A stretch of DNA of 64,000 nucleotides. Source: Thozetella sp. PMI_491. Taxonomy: Eukaryota; Ascomycota; Sordariomycetes; Chaetosphaeriales; Chaetosphaeriaceae. The number at the start of each line of letters is the position of its first letter. Position 1 is the first letter of the stretch. Below are positions 43,383 through 54,409 of the stretch, piece by piece. Where the stretch lies: assembly GCA_021432635.1 (NCBI GenBank), contig MU270109.1, positions 152,625-216,624 on the forward strand, in the 5' to 3' direction. The position numbers were made by a program, and so were the translations under genes. The notes below the pieces were generated by a model. It searched no databases. It worked only from the letters and a program-made list of their open reading frames with translations, and was not told the DNA's origin.

Positions 43383-45098
43383 CTACTTCCTCTTCGAGAG
43401 GTAAACTTCGAGGCCCTCTTGGACCACAAAGAAAGAGGCATGCGCCTTGAGGGGCTGGCCGGGATGTACCAGCTCAAAGCGATAGTCGCGTAGAATGCGG
43501 GGGATGACCTTGTTGATCTCAAGAAGCGCAAGGTTCCGTCCGATGCAGAGGTGACTGCCGCCACCGAACTGTAAACGCAAAAAGTTAGCTTTGCTAGAAC
43601 CAACGACTCTAGGGTGTACGGTAGTGCGAACCTGGAACATGTAGCGCTCCATCACCCTAGCCTTCTCCTCATCGGCCAGCCAACGTTCGGCGCGGAAGAC
43701 GTCGGCGTCTTCTCCAAACGCCTTCTTGTCGCGGTGTAGGACCCATCCGTTGACAGCGACGCGGGTGCCTCCAGGGAAGAACTGGCCGTCGATCTCGGCG
43801 CCCTCAGGCGGTACGAGGCGCGTGATATTGACACCTACGGCAGGCCGGACGCGCATGGCCTCTTTCAAGGCCGCTTGGAAGTAGGGGAGATTCTGCGCCT
43901 GGGTCCACGAGACGTTACCTTCGGCCGGGATGTCGCCGTCGTGGACGGCCTTGTCCATCTCGTCTTGGATAGCTTGGTATGTAGCAGGAGACGAAAGGAC
44001 GTGATAGAAGAAGGACTGCATGGTGGACGCGGTAGAGTCGGATCCAGCAAAGCTAGTGAATCATACATCGTCAGCGGTGGGGGGCTTCGAGGAGGCACGA
44101 AGAGAGAATACCACTCACATAGCTCCGTGGGCCACGGCAAACACATCTCCCTCGCGGAACCTCTCGGGATCCTTGAGGTGGCCCTGGATCAGACTCGCCA
44201 TCAAATCCTGCCGCCCATCGCCAGTCCTCAGCAGGCCGGCGTTGTCCTTGTCGAAAGGCCGGCGGTGGTCCATCTCTTCCAACGCCATCTTGGTGATCAG
44301 CGCATTCTTGGTCGAGAGCCAGGGAATGAACTGCCACAGCGGATTCCGCCGCAGAAAGTGATCGAGCTCGGGGACTTGGCCCACGATGCCGTTGTACGTC
44401 TGGGAGTTGTCGATGGTCTTGATGGCATTCTCGACGTCCCGCCCCTCGGCCAGAAACCCGAAGCTCCGACTAAAGGCGACCTCGCCGAGCACATCAAAGG
44501 CAAAATAGTGCAAGTAGGCGCCAAGATCGAACTGCTGCCGCTTCGCACCGCCCTCCGGGCTGACGAAGCCGTTCATCTTGCTCACCAGGAGCTCGATTGT
44601 GTCGTCGATGAAAGGGCTCAGCTGTTGCATGGCGGCCATGCTGTAGGGCACGTTAGCCACCCGCTTCTTCTGCGCGTGCACATCTTCGCGGATCTCGGTG
44701 AAGATGTCGGGGTTCTCCGGCGGCGGAAAGACGGCGTAGAAGTCGGTCTTGAAGAAGCGCTTCCCGGCGCTCAGGAGGAGTCGGGCAGCCTCCGGAGACG
44801 AGATTGATATCTCGTTGGGAGCGATTCTTACGATGGGGCCATACTTGCGGTGGATGTCGATGTGATGCAGATGTGTATTGCCGCTAGCTGTCGACACCAC
44901 CTTCCAGAGGCGCGTGAAGGATGCGGCAAACGGCCCCGGGTACTTGCGGAGGGGCGAGGCGTACCGCTTGTAGGCGGCACGGGCGACGAGGGATCCTAGT
45001 AGCAGGACGGCCCAGTACGTCTTGAAGATGACAAGAGCGTTCGCGAGGATGACCAGCGTGGCGGAAGACTTGCCGCCGTCGGCCTTGAGCACGCCCAT
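43383..45098 (-). CDS. Cytochrome P450, pisatin-demethylase-like
   Basis: Three exons, complement(join(43383..43568,43632..44052,44119..45098)), 528 residues; introns 63 and 66 nt. An N-terminal membrane anchor (SATLVILANALVIFKTYWAV) and the proline-rich LRKYPGPF hinge are followed by YGPIVRIAPNEIS, the I-helix HGAIFAGSDSTAS (rebuilt across intron 1), the ExxR motif KEAMRVRP, the AERW block and the haem loop FGGGSHLCIGRN, with Cys475 as thiolate, immediately after intron 2. All catalytic landmarks are intact. KTDFYAVFPPPENPDIFTEI and VANVPYSMAAMQQLSPF resemble the group generally annotated as pisatin demethylase-like (CYP57-related). ER membrane, NADPH-P450-reductase-dependent monooxygenation is expected; the substrate is unknown. 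No PKS, NRPS or terpene gene neighbours it, so a stand-alone detoxifying or catabolic role is likely. Confidence 0.95.
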
Positions 45099-46945
45099 GA
45101 TGCGAGGTCTGCTGGTCCTGCGGTGGCTGCTGCTCGGGAACGGGACAGGAGGCCACCACGACAAGGTCCGTGGGAGAGGGAGGAAGGGAGGCCACAGGAG
45201 TTGAGCCTGTTTGTATGTGGCCGCCTTGGTCCGCCTGTGTTCGATCAAGTCGAAGGAGAAATAGGAATGCGCGAGCGAAGTCCAAGGAAACTGTTGAAGT
45301 CACCAACGGACAGTCTAGAGGTATATTCGGGACCAGCTATACGGCCGCGCTTCGAAACCAGCCCGTCGGGGTCGGCGGGCGCCTCGATAGGGCTCCGTTG
45401 TGCACCCCTTATAAGGCCCAGCTGGACCAAAGGATGGGCAGTCAGATCTGCCGAGCATTCATCCACAGCCGCCAAGACGCGGATGACGGCGCCCTAGGCC
45501 CAACTACGGTCGTCTCCAACGGGTGAGAGGGGGGGCCAACCCGCCCATTGGTGCTTGACGCGGCCGTTCGCGAGCGGCACGTTTCCAATCGGGCTTGCAT
45601 TAACTGGTGGTGCCGCACTCCTGGCGCGCGAGACACATGGCCGTGAGGGGGAAGGAAAGGCGTCGAGGCTGGCATGACCAGGCTTGGGGAAGCGCTAGAC
45701 AGGCTGATGCACCTGGGCCATTCCCGGGAGAGGATGCGTCACGGCTGCAATTGGCCACGGTCTTAGATTTGACGCCGAGGCTCGTTCCACCCTTCGGCGC
45801 GGTCCCGAGCGCTCATCTCCGCTGCTACGTTCGAACGCCTGCGGTGGACGGCAGCGGTTACAGCATGGCCTAGAGAGCACGCGTTTCGACACACTGCGGA
45901 TCCTCCTAGTCTGGGCTCCTCCTTTGCCGTTGCGACGAGAACGGAAGACATGGCACGACAGCATCATCTGGCGCGGTTTCGCCCCATCTGTGGTGGCTTC
46001 GGTGCGGAGGTCGAGATTACCAACAGATTAGGTGAGCGCCCTCTGTTTGCCTCCATTCTCGGCAGTTGTGGTTTGCCAGACTTGTCGAGGGGCGGATGTG
46101 GGGGAGGGGCTGGAGTAGAGCGGGCTAACCATGGGCACTTGGCCCAAGCTGGGGCTGATCCTGGACGGACAGACTCAAGGTGTGTGTGTGTGTATTGGGG
46201 TACGTAAGGTACGTTCTGGGACAACTGGGACGAAGGGAAGGCTTCGAGTCAAGCTAATTACCTATCTACCTTGGCTTGGTAAAGACCCGAGGTGCGGTAG
46301 GCACTGTGCCATCTGGGTTTCTAGTGTGGTTGCCACACCAGATCAGTTATCTCGGGCGCCATTCGCCTACTCTTTTGCCGACTGGCAGGGCGAATCAGTA
46401 GATGCAAGCCATTCCAATTGCTGACGGTACAGGCGAAAAGTCAAGAGATGGCACACCTTGCGTTCAGCTCGCATTCACCGGGTATGCATAAAATTGGACC
46501 AATGCCTGGTCTTGGCCACGTACAGCACTTGCCAGTTATGGTACCTACCTTAGGTATGTACCTTCCTGAGGTTACCCGTAGGTAAGGTAATCAGTACACT
46601 CCTTCGCGTCCTTCCCCCTCCCTTAGCGTAAACGCTTGCCCCAGACCAAGTTCCAGCGGGGTGCGGGGTTTGCCTTCGCCCCACAGGCAGTCAGGTGGGG
46701 ATCCGGCTCGTATCTCTTCAAGGGCATCACTTGCCCTTGTTCTGTGCCAAGGGCACCTAACTTTGACTACTCTACCAGAATACCCTCCTTAGTACCTACA
46801 CAGACTAGCTTGGACAATACATCACGTCACGGCGCTGGGGGAGGCATTAATGGACTGAGAGGCACGTAAATGGAAACGGAAACGGCGACGAGAATTAACA
46901 AGAGAGAAATGGGTATATCTATTCCGAACCATTAATGCTAAGCTG
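45099..46945. other. Intergenic, 1.8 kb
   Basis: P450 promoter at left and 3' flank of the rhodopsin-domain gene at right. Between 46198 and 46595 short TACCT/AGGTA strings recur (see findings). No gene is supported. Confidence 0.5.
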
Positions 46946-48481
46946 TTAGCGAGCGACCCCTATCGCTGCCTCGAGATCTATATTTGTGTCGGATTGCTCC
47001 TCCGGCGCAGCTTGTTCTACCGTGGACAGGTTGGTAGTCGATTTACGGTTGCTACTTCCGAGCAACTCGAACTGCAACAGTGCTCTGTCCATCTCTATTT
47101 CGTATTCCTCGGCCGTTTTCATCCTGCTGCGTGGTTCCGTCTCCGTCTTCTCTGCACCCGACTTGCTCTTCCTCGACCGACTGAGAAGAGAGAATGGCGG
47201 CTTCGACAGAATCGTTTGTGCATACGTCAGGAGAGGACGTGTCGGTGGCACAGAGACACAGATGATGCCCAAGGAGCATTCTATTACTGTCCAGTTTAGG
47301 GACGGAACTAGGTTGTCTGTTTTTGAGATTTCGGTTAAAACCAAGGCCTTCTGATGGAGGATATCGCAACATCCCACTTACACGTGACATCGAGACCATC
47401 AAGGTTGTGGAGGTAGGTCAAGCGTATAATACTTGCAATACAGGCACTACCGAACATCAGCAAACAGGCGACAAAGGAAAAAGCAAGGTGGAATAGCGGA
47501 CTTACAAGAAACCAATCAAGAACAAAAACGACACAAGACATTTCTGTTTCAGTGGCAGTTTGAGCCCCCAGAATATTGGTAATGGAGAGAGGCAGAGGAC
47601 GAAGTCGGTTGCCATGTTTATGGCCGAGTTGGAGTAGAGGAAGTATACAAAAGTATAGCAGTACCCGGGTTCGTCAAAGTCCCATGCTGCGTGCACGGGA
47701 GTACATTGGAAAATTGTTGCGAAGATGGCACTGATGCCTAGACCGATCACGACGACGGCGGTTACGAATAGGACTCGCCGTAGTATATGGTGCGGGAACA
47801 TGCGCAGATACGAAGTAATGATGGACATCTTGGTGAATACTGTTGCACACGCGTAGGATATGTTGGCGACAAACATGAGCTGCGGTCACGGATGGGTAAG
47901 CGCATGGTCACGCCAGTTATCGATGCCCGAAGACCGAGGAAGAGCTTGCTCCCAGGTAAAGAGACCATTCACAACGCTGCTGCAATGAGAGAAGAACCCA
48001 CCTGGATACATCGCTTCACAGAGTTAAGTATATTATCCACCGGCGGAGGTATATTCACTACATGGCGGCCGAGGCCATAATTCGTTCCTGGATGTTGAGC
48101 GCATCGTTAGTTGACGGGTTGTATCCGTTGAGTAAACAGAAAGATTACCATACCAACTATGGCAGCCACAGAAGCAACCAAAAGCGACCCCGCGGCGAAG
48201 ATGATAAGAACTGCAGACATGCGCGCACATTAGACTCTGCTCTCATGCTGGTGATTGGTGCTGGGGTCGAGTTTCTCACCATCATCGGCGAAGATCTTGC
48301 CCGTGAACCATATTCTTGCGAATAACCTCAAAAATAGAACGACGAAAACCAAGACGATAAAGGTCAGATTAACCCACCACACGGTGGGCTCTAGTGTTGA
48401 TAGGTCGGTCGAGTTCAACTGGCTTATCTCGTCGGGAGTCGACATTGCGTCCAAGCCGCGACGGAGGAGGACGAAGTCCAT
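46946..48481 (-). CDS. Fungal rhodopsin-domain (PTH11-like without CFEM) membrane protein
   Basis: Six exons, complement(join(46946..47316,47382..47446,47506..47879,48002..48087,48154..48210,48280..48481)), 384 residues; introns 65, 59, 122, 66 and 69 nt. Seven hydrophobic segments can be followed, beginning VNLTFIVLVFVVLFLRLFAR and VLIIFAAGSLLVASVAAIVG. Family landmarks of the fungal rhodopsin-like domain are NYGLGRHVVNIPPPVDNI, a FQCTPVHAAWD block with its extracellular Cys, the following Cys of PGYC, NMATDFVLCLSPLPIFWGLK and SLNWTVIECSLGIICVSVPP. The cytosolic tail has a potential coiled or acidic stretch (TAEEYEIEMDRALLQFELL). These proteins are GPCR-like, and a few (Pth11) sense surfaces. 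This one lacks the N-terminal CFEM domain. ATG at 48481 is the first in frame; 48445 is an alternative. Confidence 0.92.
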
Positions 48482-50995
48482 GATTCCAGTTAAAAGCCGC
48501 AATCCTGGCGTGGTGGTCTCTTCCGTTTGAACGAGTGGAAGTGCGCTGAAGGCCGATGGTTGTCGTCTCCGTCGTGCGGCCTTCTCTGAGCTTTGACGAT
48601 GGAGAGCAGAAGGTATTCCCAACTGGTGTGGTTTCTAGCCCAACTACTTATCAGGTAAAGGCTTTGCCCCTCACCTCCTCGAAGTCCGCGAGCCTTATCA
48701 CGGCACGAGGTGTGGGACGTTACAAGGCCTTGTTGACTAGGCACAAATGGGGGGGTGTGCATGACATGCTGTGAAATTTTGGGAAGCGTCCACAACTGTG
48801 AAGGGCCAAGGATGTCCTGCATAGTACACTAGAAATGCCGAGAGACGGGGGGCAGTGAGGCTTAGGACAACCTTGTCCTTATTCAAAGCTAGGCGAGAGC
48901 TACAGTGCGTCCCATCCCCCGCTTAAGGGGAAGTGGGTGGTGGGAAGGCCTATGATGGGCCACGGGAAGCCTGGCGACGAGAGAACTCCGATGAGTGCTG
49001 ACCGATCAGACTGACCCCATCGGGCAAGCACCTCGGATGGCAGCTAGTCCCTAGTCTTGCTGCCGTCTAAAACCCCCTGCGTTCAGCTCGGCACGAGGCC
49101 GGTGCGTTGTCCACTTTGGGTCACAGCGCAAGCCGTCAAGGGGTAGATCTTGCTCGTTTCCCCCGTTCCGTTTCCCCGTTCCGCCTCCAGCAAAGCGATT
49201 TTACACACCCAGTATATGCGCACCACTGCGCCTCAGTGACAGCCGTCACATGCCATGATGTTTCGACGATTATGCCCCCCACACTCCTCGCATACAGTTT
49301 CCTCTTGCCTACGGGATGAACAAGATTCGCAGAGATGTTTCGACATGAAAAGAATACCACGGCGATGCTTGTTGGTTTTTGTTATTATTTTCTATCACTT
49401 TGAAATACTAATCGGCATGGATAAGAGGCAAGATTTCAGGCTTTTTTATTTTATTTTTGAAACGGTTGCTTTTGAGAATCATGACTGACTGGGCGATACT
49501 CTCGATGTGATGCGATAGTCAAAGGCTTAGCCTCTATCCCTTTTCGGGAGCACGCTTTATTCATGAGATGTCTGCATGGCGTTCATGAGATGGCTGCAAT
49601 AGAGGCACCTTTGGTGGGCTTATCTAGAATCCTGTTCGCCGACCACTTGTCCGATTGAGGTCAATCCCGGGCAGGGGTCAAGCACACGATTTTCTAATTC
49701 TCTGTTCAAGGGAGGCTGATGTCGATAAAGTGTGGTCTGTGCAGTGGTCTAGTGTCAGGGGGATGCAGCCAGGGAACCTCGGTACCAAACTATGGTGTCG
49801 CCTGGTAGGCGTTTGGTTCGGCGAACAGTTCAGCCACAGTACAGTGTGGTGAATAACCGTGGCGTCTACCGTGAGATAAACCGGGTTCTAAACCTGGAGG
49901 TAGCTGAACGGAGAGGCTGATCAAAATTTCCCCATCTTATATTATCTATGTATATATATATAGAGAGAGAGAGCATAGGCGCAAGTTCAGGGCAGTTGGC
50001 TTGCAAGCCATTATGAAGGTAGCAAGGCTACGCTTGTCCGTTGTGGATACGAATCGATCGCCCCCTTCCTCATAATGCAGGGGGTCTGCCCCGCCTTGCC
50101 CGCTTAGAGATCCCCGGTCTGATATCGGGCGGTGAACCGCTCTCAGCTCGTCACTTTGTCTTGCAGATCAACAAGGGATACGGAGTTCCTGAGGTGCGTG
50201 GGACATGGGGGATGGCTGATTTTCCACTGACGGAAATAGCTGTTGCCCAACGAACGACACTGGCCTAGACGGACCGCTTCGAGAACGAGCGCCCAGCTGG
50301 GCGAACACACTATATATACTTCAACGAAGGGCTGTGCCCTCTGGTGTGGTGCCTTTTTGGAGGGATATCTTTATCCCGAACCAGACACAAGTCACCATCC
50401 TGTACGAGGGTGCATGAGGATGAGTAAGGAGGACGCACTGGAGGGGTAAATAGGGCGACGGTTGAAAGAAGGGTTTCTCGGCTCTGTCGAGATTATACCG
50501 CTCTCAGTCAAACATATTGCCGCTTCGGGAAAGCGGCTTTCTCCAAAACACACCAGGTAGTACAAACGGCTTTTCTCCACTGCCGTGCAAATGCGACGCT
50601 TAGTCAAATGCCTAAGAGCTAATTAGGTACACGGTTAATTCAGCGAATACCGATGCCACAGCCCACGCACGCAATATGTAGTCACGTAATATGTAGTTCA
50701 ATGTTTGGCCAGTCGGGAGCATACGCAGCGTAGCAATGATCGCAAGTTTCGAATATCATAGCGAATCCTGCCGTTGCAGTTGCCACTGCTGACCCTCCTG
50801 ACATGATGTTGGCATCTCAGGCTAACGGTGGATTACAAAACAGAATTGAGACCAGGATTGTTTCTATAATAATGATAGACCTCTACCTATTGAAACTTGA
50901 TGCACAAACTTTGCATAGCTAGAACCAACAGATCCCATATCACGCCAAATTTGATAACTCGTCCCTCTATTTGAACCTAGACTACATTCTCCATC
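48482..50995. other. Intergenic, 2.5 kb
   Basis: Two divergent promoters and a long middle. A compound (TA)n(GA)n microsatellite is at 49949-49974. No gene or RNA is supported. Confidence 0.5.
49949..49974. repeat. Compound (TA)n(GA)n microsatellite
   Basis: TATATATATATA runs directly into GAGAGAGAGAG; visible by inspection. Confidence 0.9.
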
Positions 50996-52273
50996 ATGAC
51001 TCTACCCTCTGTGCAGAAGAAATGGGTCATAATGGGCACCAAAAAGGGGCTTGACGAGTTCCAGTTTGTCGAAGGATCCATCTCCAAAGTGGGTGAGAGC
51101 CAAGTATTGGTCAGGCTACATGCCGCGAGCGTCAACTACCGCGACGTTCTGATCGGAAAAGTGAGTTCAGCTGCTTCTATCAATCTCCGACCCCTCCCCT
51201 CCAAACGCTACCTGCCTCTTGCACATCAGGTGTGTATATTGCTAACTACCCCTTGCAACTAGGATGCGTTTCCATGGTCCCTCAGGCTACCTAACGTGGG
51301 AGGCTCCGACGGTTCCGGAGAGGTCGTTGAGGTGGGATCACAGGTCACCAAATGGAAGAGGGGCGACCGGGTCGCTACCTTGTTCAACCCGGGCCACCAG
51401 TTTGGCCCCATGACCCTGAGTGCTCTGAACAGGGGAGCGCTAGGTGGCAACGAAGAGGGCACGTTCCAGCAATACGGAGTCTTCGATGAAACCGGACTCG
51501 TCCGTCTTGCTTCACACCTGTCGTATATTGAGGGCGCAGTTCTCCCAGACTCGGTGGTAACGGCCTGGAATGCTCTTTACGGCTTCAAGGAACTCAAGCC
51601 AGGCCAGTGGGTTCTGTTGCAGGGTACGGGAGGTGTGAGCCTGTCTGCGCTGCAGGTAAGTATCTTTTGCGCCTGGGGGGTTCGCGAACAGAGGGGCCCT
51701 GACATGTTAATCCAGTTTGCCAAAGTCGGCGGTGCCAAGGTGGTTGCCACGACATCCTCCGCGGCCAAATTTGACTTGTTAAAGGACATGGGCGCCGATC
51801 ACATCATCAACTACAAGGAAGACACCGATTGGGGCAACACGGCTCGAAAGCTGACTTCCAACGGGGAGGGATTCGACCATATACTCGAGATTGGCGGCTA
51901 CGAAACCTTTGGACACAGCCTGAACGCAATCAAAATCGAAGGCGTGATCACGCTGATCGGGTTCCTCAACAATACCACCCCGCCGGCCAACAACCACATC
52001 GAGAATATTTTATACAAGTTGTGCACAGTTCGTGCCCTCCATGTGGGTTCTAGGGTGTTGATGGAAGAAATGATGGACGCAATGGAGGCCAACAACATCC
52101 ACCCCATTGTGGATAAGAATGTCTTCCCGCTGGAGCGTCTGCGGGAAGCTCTCGAGTATATGGTAAGCCGCATGTCCTCCACCTCCATCTCCCAGTCTGC
52201 AGGTACTCGGAGACTAATACAGCTACAGGAGGCAGCAAAGCACATTGGAAAGGTGGCGCTCCGAATTGAGTAA
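50996..52273 (+). CDS. MDR-superfamily (quinone oxidoreductase / zinc-free alcohol dehydrogenase-like) enzyme
   Basis: Four exons, join(50996..51160,51263..51655,51716..52162,52229..52273), 349 residues; introns 102, 60 and 66 nt. The GroES-like half has LVRLHAASVNYRDVLIGK, then GGSDGSGEVVEVGSQVTKWK and GDRVATLFNPGHQFG. The Rossmann half has VLLQGTGGVSLSALQFAK, KVVATTSSAAKFDLLKDMGA and DHIINYKEDTDWG. No zinc-ligand cysteines are present, so it is a zinc-independent NAD(P)H oxidoreductase. Intron 1 is unusually long and contains a second AG (51228-51229) before the used one; only the downstream acceptor keeps the frame open (DAFPWSLRLPNV). The 60-nt second intron is stop-free. The substrate is unknown. 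The gene converges on the three-domain secreted protein with 295 nt between stops. Confidence 0.92.
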
Positions 52274-52568
52274 AACTAGTTCTCAATAAGCATAACCGGC
52301 CCTCCTGCTGCCCAGCCACCTCGGGACTCATGCCATATTACGCGGCATTCCCGTCGACGTCTGTGGGAGGCTGCTTACCATCCCAGTACATGGCACGACG
52401 GGAGACAGAGGCACCTGGGTTCATAATCGGCATTAAGTAGCTCGTTTGGACGAAATGATGATTGCCTCAGTCTCTTAGCAATTCAATTACTAAAGTGCTT
52501 AGGTACCTTCAAGAGTGTTCGCGGCGACATCCTGAATATTGAAATATGTAAAGAACAAGCTCATTGGG

Positions 52569-54409
52569 CTATAGATTCCAGTAATTAACGGCCCCGTCTG
52601 GGCCTGTCACGAAACTAGTAGGCACCGAGGCACAAGTGGTGTTGTAATTAGGAGATGCCGTGCAATTATTCTGCGGCAGAACCACTGAAGCTGTACCATT
52701 GAAGAGGATCCTGACATAGGAGCCTATGGTTAGCAAAGCTTTTGATTGGTAGACTGCCACCCGTACATGGAGGATGGAGAAACGGCAGGAGGACTCACTG
52801 TCTGAAATTGGACTTGTCATCGCATATCCATTGCTCATAAACAGAGATCCGATTAGACTTCGGATCGAACTGAAGTTTGCATAAGGGAACCGTGGGCCCC
52901 AATTCTCCGCAGTCAACCCACACAGGCGCATCTGACAAGTTAAATGTCTTGTGAATGGAGTTATTGTATCCAGCAGTGTTGATCTGTAAGTTGAACCCCA
53001 TCTTTGCTGTCGCTGGGCTCGTTGCATTATCAAGCTTGACATCGACATCTGAGAATGTCCAGCTTGGCTTTGTCATGGAATCGGACGTGCACCCGCCAAA
53101 AACAGGCCTGGGATCAATTATGCTGAAAGGAGGGAGGTTTTCCACTGTTGAGCTGTTGCTGCTAACGGACAGGCCTCCTCCGGTGCAAAGAGTCTGGTTT
53201 GTGGTAAGTGTCCTGATGGAGTGACTGGCTTGCTAATGACATACGCTAGAGCAAGATAGATTGAGGAACTGCGGGCTTGATATTGCCGTCAATTTACTCC
53301 TGTATATCAGTCAGCTACTGGGAAAGGCCGACGGCACGTACCGATCGTGAGCGCGCGGTAGCCTCCATTTTCCCCTGGTCAAAAGTAGAAGCGCAGCACG
53401 GAATACTAACGTTGTCTGAGATACCGGATCCACGCAATACCACGTCTGCTTAACAGAAATTTCGAAGCTACGCTCGTCAAAATTAATTGTTGTCCATAGT
53501 TGACCAACTCCATATGGCTCCTGACGAGGTGCAGTTGGATCCCTCCAGCACTGAAACTTCCGAGCCGTTAGGGCGGAGCTATCATGGCTGAAGGCGCTCA
53601 CGCACGATACTGTTTCGTTCGCCGGTACGTTGATGATCGTCATGTTCATTCCTTGACCTGCTTCGGACCCAAGTCGTTTGCGGCTAGTGGCTGGCCGAGA
53701 GTAGGCGATGTTTTCTAACTTCCAGACCGGAGACCTAGTCACACAGGTTGAGGTCGTGCTTGCTGATGATCCTGCAGGTTGCGGGGCCATATCTAGTTGG
53801 ATTGGCTGAGTGATGCTCCCACGAAGCAGGAGCAGGTCCTGTCTAGGCTTCCACGTCGGAAATCCATTTTGAATCGAATGCTCTAGGTCAAAAGACACAT
53901 GGCCAACTGCCACAAACGGGATGCTAGGTAATATAGTTTAGCGAAAGTATTGCGATTATTAGGAAATGGTATATGACTTACCTCACACCCTCCCCCTTAA
54001 AATTTCGTTTGTCCCTACATACCCAGCTTGTATTCAAAGATATCTGAGCCGTAGTGTCTGAGGCCTGCACATTGACAGTGAGGACTCCAACTCTCTTGAT
54101 TCCTGGGCATGTCCCGTTATTTAACCTGCAGTTAAAGCCCAGTTGCAAGCCTCGGACCCTGTGCTTTAACGTAAACGAGACCGTCGAGTTGTCTACTAAC
54201 AGTGAAACAGGGGCGGTGACGTTGTCTGCTGGCAGCTGAGTGTTAGACCGAATAGAGAAGCCTTTAACTGTCCAGCTAGGCAGCGTGAGTGACTTGTCTG
54301 TGCAGGCGGCTGAATATTGTGGCCACAGAGACGTCCGCTCGTCCTGTCCAAAGGAAGAGCCGAGCAAAAGAGTAAAGAGACAGAGAAGAGCGAGGTATGA
54401 AGGCATCAT
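52569..54409 (-). CDS. Secreted protein of three repeated four-cysteine domains, function unknown
   Basis: Five exons, complement(join(52569..52710,52799..53193,53245..53299,53411..53923,53982..54409)), 510 residues; introns 88, 51, 111 and 58 nt. A signal peptide (MMPSYLALLCLFTLLLGSSFG) is followed by three related domains: Cys36-Cys131, Cys203-Cys306 and Cys367-Cys456. Each begins with Cys followed closely by PSW or PVW, has an inner Cys pair (94/101, 250/268, 427/437) and ends with W-x-C (SWVC, TWYC, QWIC). Many N-x-S/T sites indicate a glycosylated extracellular protein. I know this domain type only as a recurrent, unnamed feature of Pezizomycotina secretomes and assign no activity. The exon structure was built by hand; the small exon 53245-53299 is least certain, but gives LTAISSPQFLNLSC, matching the end of domain 3 (ASVVLPQNNC). 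TATA box at 54477-54485. Confidence 0.82.

Noticed and set aside
41541-48481. Secondary-metabolite cluster (P450 plus membrane and chitin-binding genes)
   Set aside because: No polyketide synthase, peptide synthetase, terpene cyclase or cluster regulator is present in the window.
49828-49909. tRNA-like fold: GTTCAGC and GCTGAAC 7-bp ends with a CCGGGTTCTAAACCTGG arm inside
   Set aside because: The T-arm-like hairpin does not abut the acceptor stem, position 57 is T, and no anticodon or D arm fits. It is a chance inverted repeat.
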